This document shows, piece by piece, positions 1 to 9,578 of a DNA stretch of 64,000 bases. Each line of letters starts with the position of its first letter. Position 1 is the first letter of the stretch. The stretch covers positions 62,001 to 126,000 of the forward strand of contig NZ_PTIV01000005.1 of NCBI RefSeq assembly GCF_002934325.1. The letters run 5' to 3'. Position numbers and translations under genes: made by a program. The notes beneath the pieces were generated by a model that ran no database searches, had not been told where the DNA came from, and was given only the letters and a program-made list of their open reading frames with translations. The stretch comes from Marinobacter persicus (GTDB lineage Bacteria > Pseudomonadota > Gammaproteobacteria > Pseudomonadales > Oleiphilaceae).

Positions 1-1
1 G

Positions 2-1555
2 GATGATCTGAAGCGTTTCCGACGCCGCCTGGGAGAATATCGGCGCCCCTACGAGGCTATTCCCCTGCGTTACAACCTGAGCGAGGAAGAGATTGCCAAG
101 GTCTCTGTGCGCCGACATGAATTCCCCGGTGTGGAAGTGGAAGCCGAACTGGTTCGACACTATCCCTACAGTGAGTTGACCGCCCATGTCCTGGGCTATG
201 TCGGGCGCATCAACCGGGAAGAGCTGCAGCGCATTGATTCGGTCAACTACGCGGGCACCAACTACATCGGAAAATCGGGCATCGAGCGTTTTTACGAAGA
301 TGTCCTGCACGGCAAGGTGGGTTACCAGCACGTTGAGACGAACGCCCGTGGCCGAATCCTGCGGGTGCTGGAACGGGAAAATCCGGCACCAGGTGAAGAT
401 CTCCAGTTGCATCTTGACCTGCGGCTTCAGCGCAAAGCTCATGAGTTGCTCAAAGGGCAGCGGGGCACGATCATTGCCATTGAACCGTCGACTGGCGGCA
501 TCCTTGCACTGGCCAGCGTACCCTCGTTCGACGCCAACCAGTTTGTCACCGGGATTGACGCCAAAGCTTATCGTGAGCTCAGTACCAGTATCGACAAGCC
601 GCTGTTTAACCGGGCCTTGCGTGGCCAATACCCGCCGGGCTCAACGATCAAGCCGATGATGGCTGTGGCAGCGCTGGACAGCGGTGCGACCACTCGGGAC
701 AGGAAAATCTATGACCCTGGCTATTATCAGCTCAATGATAACGGTCGTCGTTGGCGGGACTGGAAGCGCACTGGTCACGGCTGGGTCGACCTGGTCGAGG
801 CGGTGGCCGAGTCCTGCGACGTCTACTTTTATGAGATGGGGGTGGATATGGGCATCGACACCATGCATCACTATCTGTCGGCGTTCGGTTTTGGCGAAGA
901 CGCCACTCTGGATGTGGCTGGCGCACTCGAGGGGATTCTGCCGTCACGGGAATGGAAGCGCGCCCACCGGGACCAGCCCTGGTACCCGGGGGACTCGGTC
1001 AACATGAGTATTGGTCAGGGCTTTTTCCTGGCGACGCCGCTTCAGCTAGCCACTGCGACGGCGCTCATTGCCAATCGAGGAGAATGGGTGGAGCCACGGT
1101 TGCTTAAGGACATCCCGGGGGACCGCCCGGTTGAGGAGTTTCTTCCCGAACGCACCCACAAGCCGCTTGAGCTGAAGAACCCGGATGACTGGGAGTACGT
1201 GGTTGATGCCATGGAAGAGGTGATGCATGGTCGTCGTGGTACAGCGCGTCGCGCCAGTGTCGGGGCCGATTACCGGATGGCGGGTAAAACGGGTACCGCC
1301 CAGGTGTTCAGTCTCGAAGGGGCGGAGTATGAGGCTGAAGATGTCCGCGAGCGTTTGCGCGACCACGCCCTCTTTGTGGGATTTGCCCCGGCTACGGATC
1401 CCAAGATTGCTGTCGCGGTGATTGTGGAGAATGGCGGTGGCGGCAGCGCCGTAGCAGCGCCAGTCGCCAGGGAGCTGTTTGATGCCTGGCTGGAAGAGCT
1501 CCCGGCGGAGGATCGGGCGGCAGCTGAAGCGGCCGATGCCGGGGAGGAGCGTTGA
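2..1555 (+). CDS. mrdA: Penicillin-binding protein 2 (peptidoglycan transpeptidase), 5' end outside the window
   Basis: Transpeptidase of the elongation machinery, anchored in the inner membrane; it cross-links new peptidoglycan together with RodA. The reading frame is open from base 2, so 517 residues are visible and roughly 110-130 N-terminal residues, including the membrane anchor, lie outside. The dimerisation region comes first. The active-site serine is in STIK (serine codon at 641), followed by SCD near 811 and KTGTAQ near 1286, the three motifs of the penicillin-binding fold. The stop codon TGA shares one base with the rodA start, so translation is probably coupled. The family assignment is firm. 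GTG at 107 is an internal codon, not the start. Confidence 0.96.
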   Translation, partial: DDLKRFRRRLGEYRRPYEAIPLRYNLSEEEIAKVSVRRHEFPGVEVEAELVRHYPYSELTAHVLGYVGRINREELQRIDSVNYAGTNYIGKSGIERFYEDVLHGKVGYQHVETNARGRILRVLERENPAPGEDLQLHLDLRLQRKAHELLKGQRGTIIAIEPSTGGILALASVPSFDANQFVTGIDAKAYRELSTSIDKPLFNRALRGQYPPGSTIKPMMAVAALDSGATTRDRKIYDPGYYQLNDNGRRWRDWKRTGHGWVDLVEAVAESCDVYFYEMGVDMGIDTMHHYLSAFGFGEDATLDVAGALEGILPSREWKRAHRDQPWYPGDSVNMSIGQGFFLATPLQLATATALIANRGEWVEPRLLKDIPGDRPVEEFLPERTHKPLELKNPDDWEYVVDAMEEVMHGRRGTARRASVGADYRMAGKTGTAQVFSLEGAEYEAEDVRERLRDHALFVGFAPATDPKIAVAVIVENGGGGSAVAAPVARELFDAWLEELPAEDRAAAEAADAGEER

Positions 1556-2685
1556 TGCTGGGAGTCAAAGAAGGCGGTGAAGACCTGATCCGCAAACGCA
1601 GCATCTGGACCATGCTGCACATCGATCCTTTGTTGTTCCTGCTGTTGATAGTGCTGATGGCCGGTGGGCTGTTCATTCTCTATAGCGGCGCGGACCGTAA
1701 CCTGATGGTGGTGAAGGCCCAGGCCATCCGGTTTGGCATTGGCCTTGGGGTGATGCTTTTCCTGGCGCAGCTTGATCCTGCGGTGTTCCGCCGCTGGGCA
1801 CCCTGGTTGTACCTGGCTGGCCTGGCTGGCCTGGTGGCGGTCCTGCTGGTGGGGATTGGCGCCAAGGGGGCCCAGCGCTGGCTGTCCCTTCCCGGCCTAC
1901 CCCGGTTTCAGCCCTCCGAGGGCATGAAGATGGTCGTGCCCATGGCCACGGCCTGGTACCTTTCCCGTTACTATCTGCCGCCGACCTTCTCCAGGGTTAT
2001 GCTTGGGCTGGTCATTGTGCTGGTGCCGATGGCGTTGATTATTCTGCAGCCGGATCTGGGTACCTCGCTGCTGGTCGGGGCTGCCGGTATTTTTGTGGTG
2101 TTTTTTGCCGGCATCAGCTGGAAGTTGATTTCGGCCTTTTTTGCCATCGTGGCGGTTTCAACGCCATTGATGTGGTTTTTCGTGATGAAGGAGTACCAGA
2201 AACAGCGTGTTCTGACGCTGCTGGACCCACAGAGCGATCCGCTGGGCGCTGGCTGGAATATTATCCAGTCCAAGACCGCCATTGGCTCGGGAGGCCTGGA
2301 TGGCAAGGGGTGGCTGCAGGGCACTCAGTCACACCTGGAATTCCTGCCCGAGAGTCATACCGATTTCATCGTTGCCGTGATGGCCGAAGAGTTCGGTTTT
2401 ATTGGCATGCTGATCCTCATCACCCTGTATTTCCTGATTATCCTGCGTTGCCTTTACATCGCCTCCACTGCCCAGGATTCCTTCAGTCGGCTGCTCGGTG
2501 GCGCCCTGTCGATGACGTTCTTCATGTACGTGTTCGTCAACATCGGCATGGTCAGTGGTTTGCTGCCCGTGGTTGGCGTACCCTTGCCGCTGATCAGTTA
2601 TGGCGGCACCTCGGCCATCACGCTGCTGGCGGCCTTTGGCATACTGATGTCGATCCAGACCCATCGTCGCATGATTGCGGCCTGA
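1555..2685 (+). CDS. rodA: Peptidoglycan glycosyltransferase RodA (SEDS family)
   Basis: Polymerises lipid II into glycan strands during rod-shaped growth, as partner of PBP2. It is a 376-residue multipass inner-membrane protein with about ten hydrophobic segments, close to the usual 370-380. The segment FLPESHTDFIVAV holds the SEDS catalytic aspartate (HTDF), and PLPLISYGGTS near the C-terminus is the family signature. The ATG at 1555 overlaps the last base of the mrdA stop; an upstream TTG at 1552 is less likely. It sits in the elongation operon between mrdA and rlpA. Confidence 0.96.
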   Translation: MLGVKEGGEDLIRKRSIWTMLHIDPLLFLLLIVLMAGGLFILYSGADRNLMVVKAQAIRFGIGLGVMLFLAQLDPAVFRRWAPWLYLAGLAGLVAVLLVGIGAKGAQRWLSLPGLPRFQPSEGMKMVVPMATAWYLSRYYLPPTFSRVMLGLVIVLVPMALIILQPDLGTSLLVGAAGIFVVFFAGISWKLISAFFAIVAVSTPLMWFFVMKEYQKQRVLTLLDPQSDPLGAGWNIIQSKTAIGSGGLDGKGWLQGTQSHLEFLPESHTDFIVAVMAEEFGFIGMLILITLYFLIILRCLYIASTAQDSFSRLLGGALSMTFFMYVFVNIGMVSGLLPVVGVPLPLISYGGTSAITLLAAFGILMSIQTHRRMIAA

Positions 2686-2778
2686 TCATGGCGGGCCGGT
2701 AATGGCGAAGTTTGTCCGGAACCCGTTACAATACGACCTGTCAGTATGGGCTGACCAATAGTGAATAGCGGGTTGCGA

Positions 2779-3705
2779 ATGAACAGGTGGTTAATGGCAA
2801 AACAATGGGGCGCACTGCTGCTGGCGGTGATGACCCTGGCTGGTTGCGCCAGTTCACCGGAAACCGACCATTCGGCCCGTTACACCCTGAAACAGGACCG
2901 GGCCCCGGCCGGGGGCTTTGATGCCAGCGGTCTGGCCGATGCTGTTCCGCGCTATCAGGCGCCGCAGACGGCGGGCAATAAGTCGCCATACACGGTCTGG
3001 GGCAAATCTTACCGGGTCCTGGACAGTAACGATGGTTATGTGGCGCGTGGAATCGCCAGTTGGTACGGTGAAAAATTCCATGGCCATAAGACATCGAATG
3101 GCGAAGTCTTTGATATGTACGCCATGTCGGCGGCGCACAAATCCCTGCGGATCCCGGGTTACGCGAAAGTAACCAACCTGGATAACGGTCGCTCCGTGAT
3201 TGTGCGCGTGAATGACCGCGGCCCGTTTCACGCCAATCGCTTGATCGATTTGTCTTATGCGGCGGCAAAAAAACTGGGTTACCATGACCACGGAACCGCC
3301 CGGGTGGAAGTGGCGGCGATTACCGTTCGCCCGGACGGTACGATGTACCTGGCGGGTGAGCCCTGGGAGCCTGCATCAGAAAGCGCAGTCACCCCGCCAC
3401 TTAATGCGGGTATGGAAACCGGGGAGGGTGAACAGGTTCAGTCTTCCGACGAAATGCTGTCGGGTGAGGCCCTGTTTGTCCAGTTGGGCGCCTTCAGCAA
3501 CCGTGATCCTGCCCGGGCCTTACTGGCGCGGGCGCAGAATTTGGTGGACAGTCCCATACGTGTGAGGGAAGTAAGCACGGAGCGAGGCCGATTCCATCGG
3601 GTCCAGGTAGGGCCTTTCCCGAATGAAAGCGAAGCGCGCTACGCTCAGACTCTTCTGGAGTCACTGGGGTTTGGTCAGACCATTGTTCTTACCGATTCCC
3701 ACTAG
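2779..3705 (+). CDS. rlpA: RlpA family lipoprotein (septal-ring lytic transglycosylase)
   Basis: Outer-membrane lipoprotein that cleaves peptide-free glycan strands, typically at the division site. A short hydrophobic signal ends in the lipobox LAGC about 20 residues in. A double-psi beta-barrel follows (GIASWYGEKFHG to about residue 180, with NDRGPF). The C-terminus is a SPOR domain (LFVQLGAFSN ... RVQVGPF), which binds denuded glycans. The length of 308 residues is normal. The start is uncertain: GTG 2761, ATG 2779 and ATG 2794 are all in frame and none has a strong ribosome binding site; all keep the lipobox. It lies downstream of rodA, as in Pseudomonas. Confidence 0.92.
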   Translation: MNRWLMAKQWGALLLAVMTLAGCASSPETDHSARYTLKQDRAPAGGFDASGLADAVPRYQAPQTAGNKSPYTVWGKSYRVLDSNDGYVARGIASWYGEKFHGHKTSNGEVFDMYAMSAAHKSLRIPGYAKVTNLDNGRSVIVRVNDRGPFHANRLIDLSYAAAKKLGYHDHGTARVEVAAITVRPDGTMYLAGEPWEPASESAVTPPLNAGMETGEGEQVQSSDEMLSGEALFVQLGAFSNRDPARALLARAQNLVDSPIRVREVSTERGRFHRVQVGPFPNESEARYAQTLLESLGFGQTIVLTDSH

Positions 3706-3751
3706 ACAACACCTGGATGCAGGTAGAAGACGCAATTCAACCCGACAACCA

Positions 3752-4927
3752 ATGACACAACCAATGGCTTTCAAGATGATCACTCGCATACTTCTTCTGG
3801 CGCTTTCACTGACATTCCTGGCAGCCCAGGCTTCGGCTCAGTCCGTTTTGATCCCGTCGCCTCCTCAGGTCGCCGGCAGCTCGTGGGTGTTGATGGACCC
3901 GCTGAGTGGTCGCATCATCATGGAAGAGAACAGCGATGAGCGTCTGCCTCCCGCCAGCCTGACGAAGATGATGACCGCCTATATCGTTGAGCGTGAGCTG
4001 GACGAGGGGCGCATTTCCCTGTCGGATATGGTGCCGATCAGCGTCAAAGCCTGGCGCACGGGGGGATCGCGCATGTTTGTCCAGGAAGGCACGGAAGTGT
4101 CGGTTGAAAAATTGCTCAAAGGGGTCATCATCCAGTCGGGTAATGATGCCTCCGTGGCTCTGGCGGAGTACGTTGCCGGCAGTGAGGGTGCGTTTGTTGA
4201 CATCATGAACCAGCAGGCACAGCTGCTGGGGATGAAAAACACCCATTTCGAGAATGCCACGGGCCTGCCCGCCGAAAATCACTATTCCACCGCCTATGAC
4301 CTCGCGCTGCTGGCCAAAGCGATTATTCAGGATTACCCGGAAAACTATGATCTCTATGCGGAAAAGCATTTCACCTACAACAATATCCGTCAGCCTAACC
4401 GCAACACTCTGCTCTGGCGCGATGAGAGCGTCGACGGCCTGAAGACCGGTCATACCGAAGAAGCCGGCTACTGCTTGGTGGCTTCCGCCAAACGCGAAAA
4501 TACCCGCCTGATTGCCACGGTCATGGGGACCAACAGCGCCGACGCGCGGGCGCAGGAAGTCCAGAAGATGCTGAATTACGGCTTCCGCTATTACCAGAGT
4601 GAGCTGCTTTTCCGCGCCGGCCAGGAATTGGTCGATACCCGGGTATGGGGTGGCGAGCAGGATCAGGTGTCTGTTGGGATGGCAGAAGACGTCTACGTGA
4701 CCATTCCGCGCGGTTCGCGGGATTCGCTGGAATCGGTGGTGGACCTTGATTCTGTCATTAAAGCGCCCATTAATGTGGGGGACGAGCTCGGCCGGGTGTC
4801 GGTCACGCTCAATGGTGAAACCCTGGTGGACAAGCCGGCCCTGGCGCTGACTGAAGTGCCCGAAGGTGGCCTGTTCAAGCGTCTGTGGGACGCCATCAAA
4901 CTGTTCTTTGTACAACTGTTTAATTGA
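3752..4927 (+). CDS. dacA: D-alanyl-D-alanine carboxypeptidase (PBP5/6 type)
   Basis: Removes the terminal D-alanine from peptidoglycan pentapeptides in the periplasm. A signal peptide ends at about AQASA. The three active-site motifs are SLTK (PPASLTKMM), SGN (IIQSGNDAS) and KTG (DGLKTGHTEE). A PBP5 C-terminal beta domain follows, then an amphipathic helix (GLFKRLWDAIKLFFVQLFN) of the kind that tethers PBP5 to the membrane. The frame is open further upstream (from 3623), but that part overlaps rlpA and has no signal peptide. ATG 3752, 3764 and 3776 are the realistic starts; 3752 is chosen without a decisive ribosome binding site. Confidence 0.94.
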   Translation: MTQPMAFKMITRILLLALSLTFLAAQASAQSVLIPSPPQVAGSSWVLMDPLSGRIIMEENSDERLPPASLTKMMTAYIVERELDEGRISLSDMVPISVKAWRTGGSRMFVQEGTEVSVEKLLKGVIIQSGNDASVALAEYVAGSEGAFVDIMNQQAQLLGMKNTHFENATGLPAENHYSTAYDLALLAKAIIQDYPENYDLYAEKHFTYNNIRQPNRNTLLWRDESVDGLKTGHTEEAGYCLVASAKRENTRLIATVMGTNSADARAQEVQKMLNYGFRYYQSELLFRAGQELVDTRVWGGEQDQVSVGMAEDVYVTIPRGSRDSLESVVDLDSVIKAPINVGDELGRVSVTLNGETLVDKPALALTEVPEGGLFKRLWDAIKLFFVQLFN

Positions 4928-4970
4928 GGTTGTCGGCGCTGTTAGCCGGTGACCGGGAGAAAAATGCGGC

Positions 4971-5240
4971 ATGACTGAGCCGAAAGCCCCAAAAATCGAG
5001 TTTCCCTGTGATTATGTGATCAAGGTGATTGGCAACGCCGCGCCGGACTTCACCGAGTTTGTTGTGGAAGTGGTAGAGCAACATGCCCCGGGAATCTCTG
5101 AAACCGATATCACCGTCAACGACAGCAGCAAGGGCCGGTTCTCTTCGGTCCAGCTGAAGATCGTGGCGACAGGGGAGCGGCAGCTCAAGGCGCTGTTTGA
5201 AGACCTCAAGGCCAGTGGCCGCGTGCACATGGTGCTTTGA
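4971..5240 (+). CDS. ybeD: YbeD family protein (DUF493)
   Basis: An 89-residue protein of the YbeD/UPF0250 family. These small proteins have an ACT-like fold and no settled function, and are conserved between dacA and lipB in many gammaproteobacteria. The N-terminal [13 protein letters not shown] and the central [11 protein letters not shown] segments fit the family. A purine-rich stretch (GGGAG) lies upstream of the ATG. Its TGA shares one base with the lipB ATG, so the two are probably translated together. Confidence 0.88.
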   Translation: MTEPKAPKIEFPCDYVIKVIGNAAPDFTEFVVEVVEQHAPGISETDITVNDSSKGRFSSVQLKIVATGERQLKALFEDLKASGRVHMVL

Positions 5241-5890
5241 TGCCAGATTTGATCGTCCGGTCCCTGGGGCAGCAACCGTACACCGAAACCTGGGAAGCAA
5301 TGAAGGCGTTTACCGCCTCCCGCGATGCAGACACGGTGGACGAGTTGTGGTGCCTGGAGCACCCCGCCGTGTTCACCCAGGGGCAGGCCGGCAAGGCTGA
5401 ACATATCCTGCTACCGGGGGATATTCCGGTGGTGCAGGTGGATCGGGGCGGTCAGGTGACCTATCACGGCCCCGGACAGCTGGTTATTTATCTGTTGATC
5501 AACCTGACCCGTCGCAAACAGGGCGTGCGTGCGCTGGTGGATGATATTGAGCAGTCTATCGTCGCCACGCTGGCCGGTCTTGGTATTGACGCCGCACCCA
5601 GGCCGGACGCGCCAGGGGTCTATGTCGATGGCGCCAAGATTGCTTCGTTGGGGCTGCGGGTGCGCCGGGGCTGTTCTTTCCACGGGCTGGCGCTCAATGT
5701 GAATATGGACATGGAGCCGTTCAGTCGTATCAATCCCTGTGGTTATGCCGGCATGGCTATGTGTCAGGTCCGTGACTTTCAGGCTGGCGCCACGGTGGCC
5801 GATCTGGAACGTCGTTTGGTCAAGGAACTGGTGCAGCGCCTGGGGCATGAGCAGGTTATTCACTGCACCGACAGCCCGTCCAGTCTTTAG
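5240..5890 (+). CDS. lipB: Octanoyl-[ACP]:protein N-octanoyltransferase LipB
   Basis: Transfers octanoate from acyl carrier protein to lipoyl domains of 2-oxoacid dehydrogenases and the glycine cleavage H protein; LipA then inserts sulfur. The 216-residue protein has the substrate-loop motif [11 protein letters not shown], the lysine in [11 protein letters not shown] and the catalytic cysteine in NPCGY. ATG 5240 overlaps the ybeD stop by one base. In many relatives lipA follows directly; here lipA is 21 kb away (26118-27161, opposite strand) and a convergent membrane-protein gene begins 9 nt beyond the stop. Confidence 0.96.
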   Translation: MPDLIVRSLGQQPYTETWEAMKAFTASRDADTVDELWCLEHPAVFTQGQAGKAEHILLPGDIPVVQVDRGGQVTYHGPGQLVIYLLINLTRRKQGVRALVDDIEQSIVATLAGLGIDAAPRPDAPGVYVDGAKIASLGLRVRRGCSFHGLALNVNMDMEPFSRINPCGYAGMAMCQVRDFQAGATVADLERRLVKELVQRLGHEQVIHCTDSPSSL

Positions 5891-5898
5891 GCTGCCCC

Positions 5899-6333
5899 TC
5901 AGGTGGCCATTGCGCCGGCTTTGAGCACCACCCAGATGACGAAGGCATAGCGTAGCCCTTTGCCGATCGCTACCAGGATCACGAAATTCAGCCAGGGCAC
6001 CCGCATGATGCCACCTACAAGGGTCAGCGCATCGCCACCAATGGGCAGCCAGCCCAGCAATAACGACCACTGACCGTAGCGATTAAACCGGTTCCGGGCC
6101 TTGTGCAGTTGGGTCTCGCTGACTGGAAACCAGCGCCGGTCCTTGAAGCGATCCACCTGGCGGCCAATAATGCCGTTAACGACCGAGCCCAGCGTATTGC
6201 CTGCCGTTGCCCAGAACCAGAGCCAGAACAGAGGGTAATCCTGGCTGGCGAGAGTGCCGAGCAGTATTTCTGAATAGGCCGGCAGCAAGGTTGCTGCGGC
6301 AAAGGCGGTCAGGAAAAGCGTGAGATAGCTCAT
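5899..6333 (-). CDS. YqaA family membrane protein (DedA/VTT-like)
   Basis: A 144-residue inner-membrane protein of the YqaA group within the VTT/DedA superfamily, which is linked to membrane lipid homeostasis; the exact substrate is not known. Recognisable parts are the N-terminal LPAYSEILLG, the GNTLGSVVNGIIGR turn and GWLPIGGDALTLVGGIMR, typical of the re-entrant helices of this family. It converges on lipB with only 8 nt between the two stops and no terminator visible, so read-through antisense is possible. Confidence 0.85.
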   Translation of the reverse strand: MSYLTLFLTAFAAATLLPAYSEILLGTLASQDYPLFWLWFWATAGNTLGSVVNGIIGRQVDRFKDRRWFPVSETQLHKARNRFNRYGQWSLLLGWLPIGGDALTLVGGIMRVPWLNFVILVAIGKGLRYAFVIWVVLKAGAMAT

Positions 6334-6446
6334 GCGAGGAATCGTAAAGCACTATCATTGTCATGGTAAGTGCTAATTTCCATTCTCCGTCAGGGCTGGC
6401 ACTATCTCGGTATTATCTTAAACACTTATCTGTCTCAGGAGCATGT

Positions 6447-6701
6447 ATGGAAACAGTAACCATTTATGGCCGCACGAGCTGTCCGTTTTGTGTGATGGCG
6501 AAGAATTTGTGCGAGTCCAGGCACATTCCTTTTACCTGGATCGATATGATTGAGCGGGGCATGAGCAAGCAGGACATTGCTGATGAAATTGGCAAGCCCG
6601 TGCATACCGTGCCGCAGATTCTGGTGGGCGATGAATATGTGGGCGGCTTTGACGAGTTTTCCGCGTATGTTCGCCGGCACGAGGCGGAGACCTCTCAGTA
6701 A
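6447..6701 (+). CDS. Glutaredoxin (GrxA-like, CPFC active site)
   Basis: An 84-residue cytosolic thiol-disulfide oxidoreductase that uses glutathione. The dithiol active site is CPFC at about residues 11-14, and TVPQI with GGFDEF form the glutathione-binding part. Its sequence resembles E. coli GrxA (KPVHTVPQILV) more than GrxC, so the subclass is tentative. The ATG at 6447 is chosen because AGGA at 6437-6440 is well placed; an upstream in-frame ATG at 6363 would add a non-conserved tail. The transcript ends at the shared terminator 6727-6757. Confidence 0.9.
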   Translation: METVTIYGRTSCPFCVMAKNLCESRHIPFTWIDMIERGMSKQDIADEIGKPVHTVPQILVGDEYVGGFDEFSAYVRRHEAETSQ

Positions 6702-6726
6702 GCGGACAAGGCACGTTTTTGATACG

Positions 6727-6757
6727 AAAAAGCCCGGCATCATGGCCGGGCTTTTTA
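6727..6757. terminator. Bidirectional Rho-independent terminator between glutaredoxin and pfp
   Basis: An 8-bp GC-rich stem (6731-6738 with 6744-6751, AGCCCGGC/GCCGGGCT) is flanked by an A-run on the left and a T-run on the right. It can therefore end both the rightward glutaredoxin transcript and the leftward pfp transcript. Confidence 0.9.
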
Positions 6758-6776
6758 TTGGGCTGAAAACGGGTAC

Positions 6777-8039
6777 TTACAGCTCGAAGTCGGTTTTCAG
6801 CTTCTTCTCCACCAACTGGTTCTTCAGCTTCGCCACTTTGGGGAGACCGCCTTCAAATGGTGGGAAGTTCTCGCCGGCAATCAGCGGCTTCATGTAATCC
6901 CGGCAGTCCTGAGTGATCGCGAAGCCATCATCGGTGATGTAATGGATTGGCATTTTCTTTTCCTGGTTGGCCACTTCGCTCAGGTTGGCCTCACCGATGG
7001 ACCAGCGGTAGGGGCTGGCTTGTTCGCGCACGATGGTCGGCATCAGGGCCTGCTTGCCCGTCAGTGCCATTTCCACGGCGGCTTCACCCACGGCGTAGGC
7101 TTGTTCCACGTCGGTGGCGGAAGCAATGTGGCGCGCCGAGCGCTGCAGATAGTCGGCGACCGCCCAGTGATACTTGTGGCCCAGGGCCTGTTTGACCATG
7201 TTTGCCAGGGCAGGGGCAACACCACCCAACTGGGTGTGGCCGAAGGCGTCCTTGGCGCCGGCATCGGCCACGAAATGGCCGTCTTCGTACTGGGCGCCTT
7301 CCGAGGCCACCACCACGCAGTAGCCATAATCCTTCACGCACTGGTCAACACGGGCCAGGAATTTCTCGCGGTCAAACGCCACTTCCGGGAACAGGATGAT
7401 GTGTGGCGGCTGGCCTTCGCCTTCACCGGCCAGGCCACCGGAGGCGGCAATCCAGCCGGCGTGGCGGCCCATCACTTCCAGGATGAAGACCTTGGTGGAG
7501 GTGTCGCACATGGACTTGATGTCCAGGCTGGCTTCCAGGGTGGAAGTGGCGATGTACTTGGCCACGGAACCGAAGCCCGGGCTGCAGTCGGTGAACGGCA
7601 GGTCGTTGTCGACGGTTTTGGGCACACCAATACAGGTGATCGGATAACCCATTTTTTCGGCCAGTTGGGAAACCTTGAACGCGGTATCCTGGGAATCGCC
7701 GCCACCGTTGTAGAAGAAGTAACCGATGTCGTGGGCCCGGAACACTTCAATCAGACGCTCGTATTCGCGCTGGTTTTCGCTGATGTTCTTCAGCTTGTAG
7801 CGGCATGAGCCAAACGCGCCGCCGGGCGTATGTATCAGGGCCTGGATGGCGTCGTCGGATTCCAGGCTGGTATCAATGAGCTCCTCTTTCAGGGCACCGA
7901 TAATACCGTTACGACCGGCGTACACCTTGCCAATCTGGTCCGGGTGTTTGCGCGCTGTCTGGATAACACCGCAAGCACTGGCGTTAATAACAGCGGTGAC
8001 ACCGCCGGACTGAGCGTAAAATGCGTTTTTGATGGCCAT
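6777..8039 (-). CDS. pfp: Pyrophosphate-dependent 6-phosphofructokinase
   Basis: Interconverts fructose 6-phosphate and fructose 1,6-bisphosphate using pyrophosphate, a reversible glycolysis/gluconeogenesis step in the cytosol. The 420-residue protein belongs to the PfkA superfamily: AQSGGVTAVINAS at the N-terminus, NGGGDSQDTA at the phosphoryl-donor loop and GVPKTVDNDL at the catalytic site. GGGDS replaces the GGDGS of ATP-dependent enzymes, and TVDND replaces the usual TIDND; the donor assignment to PPi is inferred from these. The start is ATG 8039, which has AGGAGG 11 nt upstream. An in-frame ATG at 8069 has no such site. The gene is divergent from mpl. Confidence 0.88.
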   Translation of the reverse strand: MAIKNAFYAQSGGVTAVINASACGVIQTARKHPDQIGKVYAGRNGIIGALKEELIDTSLESDDAIQALIHTPGGAFGSCRYKLKNISENQREYERLIEVFRAHDIGYFFYNGGGDSQDTAFKVSQLAEKMGYPITCIGVPKTVDNDLPFTDCSPGFGSVAKYIATSTLEASLDIKSMCDTSTKVFILEVMGRHAGWIAASGGLAGEGEGQPPHIILFPEVAFDREKFLARVDQCVKDYGYCVVVASEGAQYEDGHFVADAGAKDAFGHTQLGGVAPALANMVKQALGHKYHWAVADYLQRSARHIASATDVEQAYAVGEAAVEMALTGKQALMPTIVREQASPYRWSIGEANLSEVANQEKKMPIHYITDDGFAITQDCRDYMKPLIAGENFPPFEGGLPKVAKLKNQLVEKKLKTDFEL

Positions 8040-8183
8040 TACGGGGTAAGCCTCCTGCTGGTTCGACAATGGCGCAGATGATACGCCAAACGTTCCGGTT
8101 TTTCATGATCAGATCATCGCCCTTGACCCGGTCAATGGGATGATGGAGGCTTTGCAGGTTTTCAATCAGGAGGCGGTACCTCA

Positions 8184-9578
8184 ATGCACATTCATATTCT
8201 GGGAATCTGCGGCACCTTTATGGGGAGTCTGGCCGTCATTGCCCGTGAGCTGGGCCACAAGGTCACCGGCTCGGATCAAGGCGTGTATCCGCCCATGAGC
8301 ACCCAGCTTGAAGCCCAGGGTATTGAGTTGATGGAGGGGTATGGCGCGGAAAACCTCAAGCCAAAGCCGGATCTGGTGTTGATCGGCAATGCCATGTCAC
8401 GGGGCAACCCGGAAGTCGAGGCGGTGCTGAACCAGCACATTGATTACATGTCCGGTCCCGAATGGCTTTCCCGGGAAGTGCTGCGTCATCGTTGGGTGCT
8501 GGCCGTTGCTGGTACTCACGGAAAAACCACCACCACCGCCATGTTGTTGTGGATTCTGGATCAGGCCGGCTTCGAACCGGGTTACCTGGTGGGCGGCGTG
8601 CCCCAGGACTTTTCCGTCTCCGCCCGCCTGGGCAAAAGTGATTTCTTTGTCATCGAGGCCGACGAATACGACAGCGCGTTCTTCGACAAGCGCTCCAAGT
8701 TTGTCCACTACCGCCCCGATACCCTGATCCTGAATAACCTGGAGTATGACCACGCCGATATTTTCGAGAACGTGGAAGCCATTGAGCGCCAGTTCCACCA
8801 CCTGGTGCGCACCGTGCCCTCCCAAGGCATGATTGTGCGGCCTGCCCGGGATGTTCACCTCGACAATGCCCTTGGCCTGGGTTGCTGGAGTTCCGTCCAG
8901 GACACCGCCATTGGAAGCGAAGTGGGGCACATGGCTGACTGGCGAGCTGAGTTGTTGTCAGAGGATGGCAGCCGGTTCATGGTGATTCACCACGAGCAAC
9001 CGGTGGCGGCCCTGAGATGGAACCTCACCGGTACCCACAACGTGCGCAACGCGCTCTCCGCGATCGCGGCAGCCCGGCACATTGGCATCACCCCGGACCA
9101 CGCCGTGGCGGCGTTGTGCCGGTTTGGTGGTGTGAAGCGTCGCATGGAGTTGATCGCCGAGATCGGTGGGGTTCGCGTGTATGACGATTTTGCCCATCAT
9201 CCCACCGCCATCGCCTCCACCCTGGAAGGCTTGCGCAATCGTGTCGGCGATGAGCCGATCCTGGCCATTGTGGAGCCGCGCTCGAACACCATGAAACAGG
9301 GCGTGCACCAGCAGGCGCTGATTCCCAGTACGGATGCGGCCGATCGGGTGCTGTGGGGCAATCTGACGGATATGGCATGGCTGCCGGTGCTACTCGAAGG
9401 CTGGAAAGAAGGGCGGGGAGCTGGTGATCATCATCGAGTAGAGGATTCGGTGGAAGCGCTGATCGGCAGCGCCTTGGAGCAACTCCCGGAAACCTGCCAT
9501 ATTGTGATCATGAGTAACGGTGGCTTTGGTGGCATTCACCAGAAACTCGTGGCGGAACTGGAGAAAGTGCGTGGCTGA
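8184..9578 (+). CDS. mpl: UDP-N-acetylmuramate:L-Ala-gamma-D-Glu-meso-DAP ligase
   Basis: Cytosolic recycling ligase that attaches the recovered murein tripeptide to UDP-MurNAc, feeding it back into peptidoglycan synthesis. The 464-residue protein opens with [16 protein letters not shown] (nucleotide-binding N-terminal Mur domain), carries the ATP loop [13 protein letters not shown] near residue 110, and has the Mur ligase signature region FAHHPTAI in its last third. AGGAGG upstream of ATG 8184 gives a strong ribosome binding site. The 3' end overlaps ubiX by 8 nt. Confidence 0.96.
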   Translation: MHIHILGICGTFMGSLAVIARELGHKVTGSDQGVYPPMSTQLEAQGIELMEGYGAENLKPKPDLVLIGNAMSRGNPEVEAVLNQHIDYMSGPEWLSREVLRHRWVLAVAGTHGKTTTTAMLLWILDQAGFEPGYLVGGVPQDFSVSARLGKSDFFVIEADEYDSAFFDKRSKFVHYRPDTLILNNLEYDHADIFENVEAIERQFHHLVRTVPSQGMIVRPARDVHLDNALGLGCWSSVQDTAIGSEVGHMADWRAELLSEDGSRFMVIHHEQPVAALRWNLTGTHNVRNALSAIAAARHIGITPDHAVAALCRFGGVKRRMELIAEIGGVRVYDDFAHHPTAIASTLEGLRNRVGDEPILAIVEPRSNTMKQGVHQQALIPSTDAADRVLWGNLTDMAWLPVLLEGWKEGRGAGDHHRVEDSVEALIGSALEQLPETCHIVIMSNGGFGGIHQKLVAELEKVRG

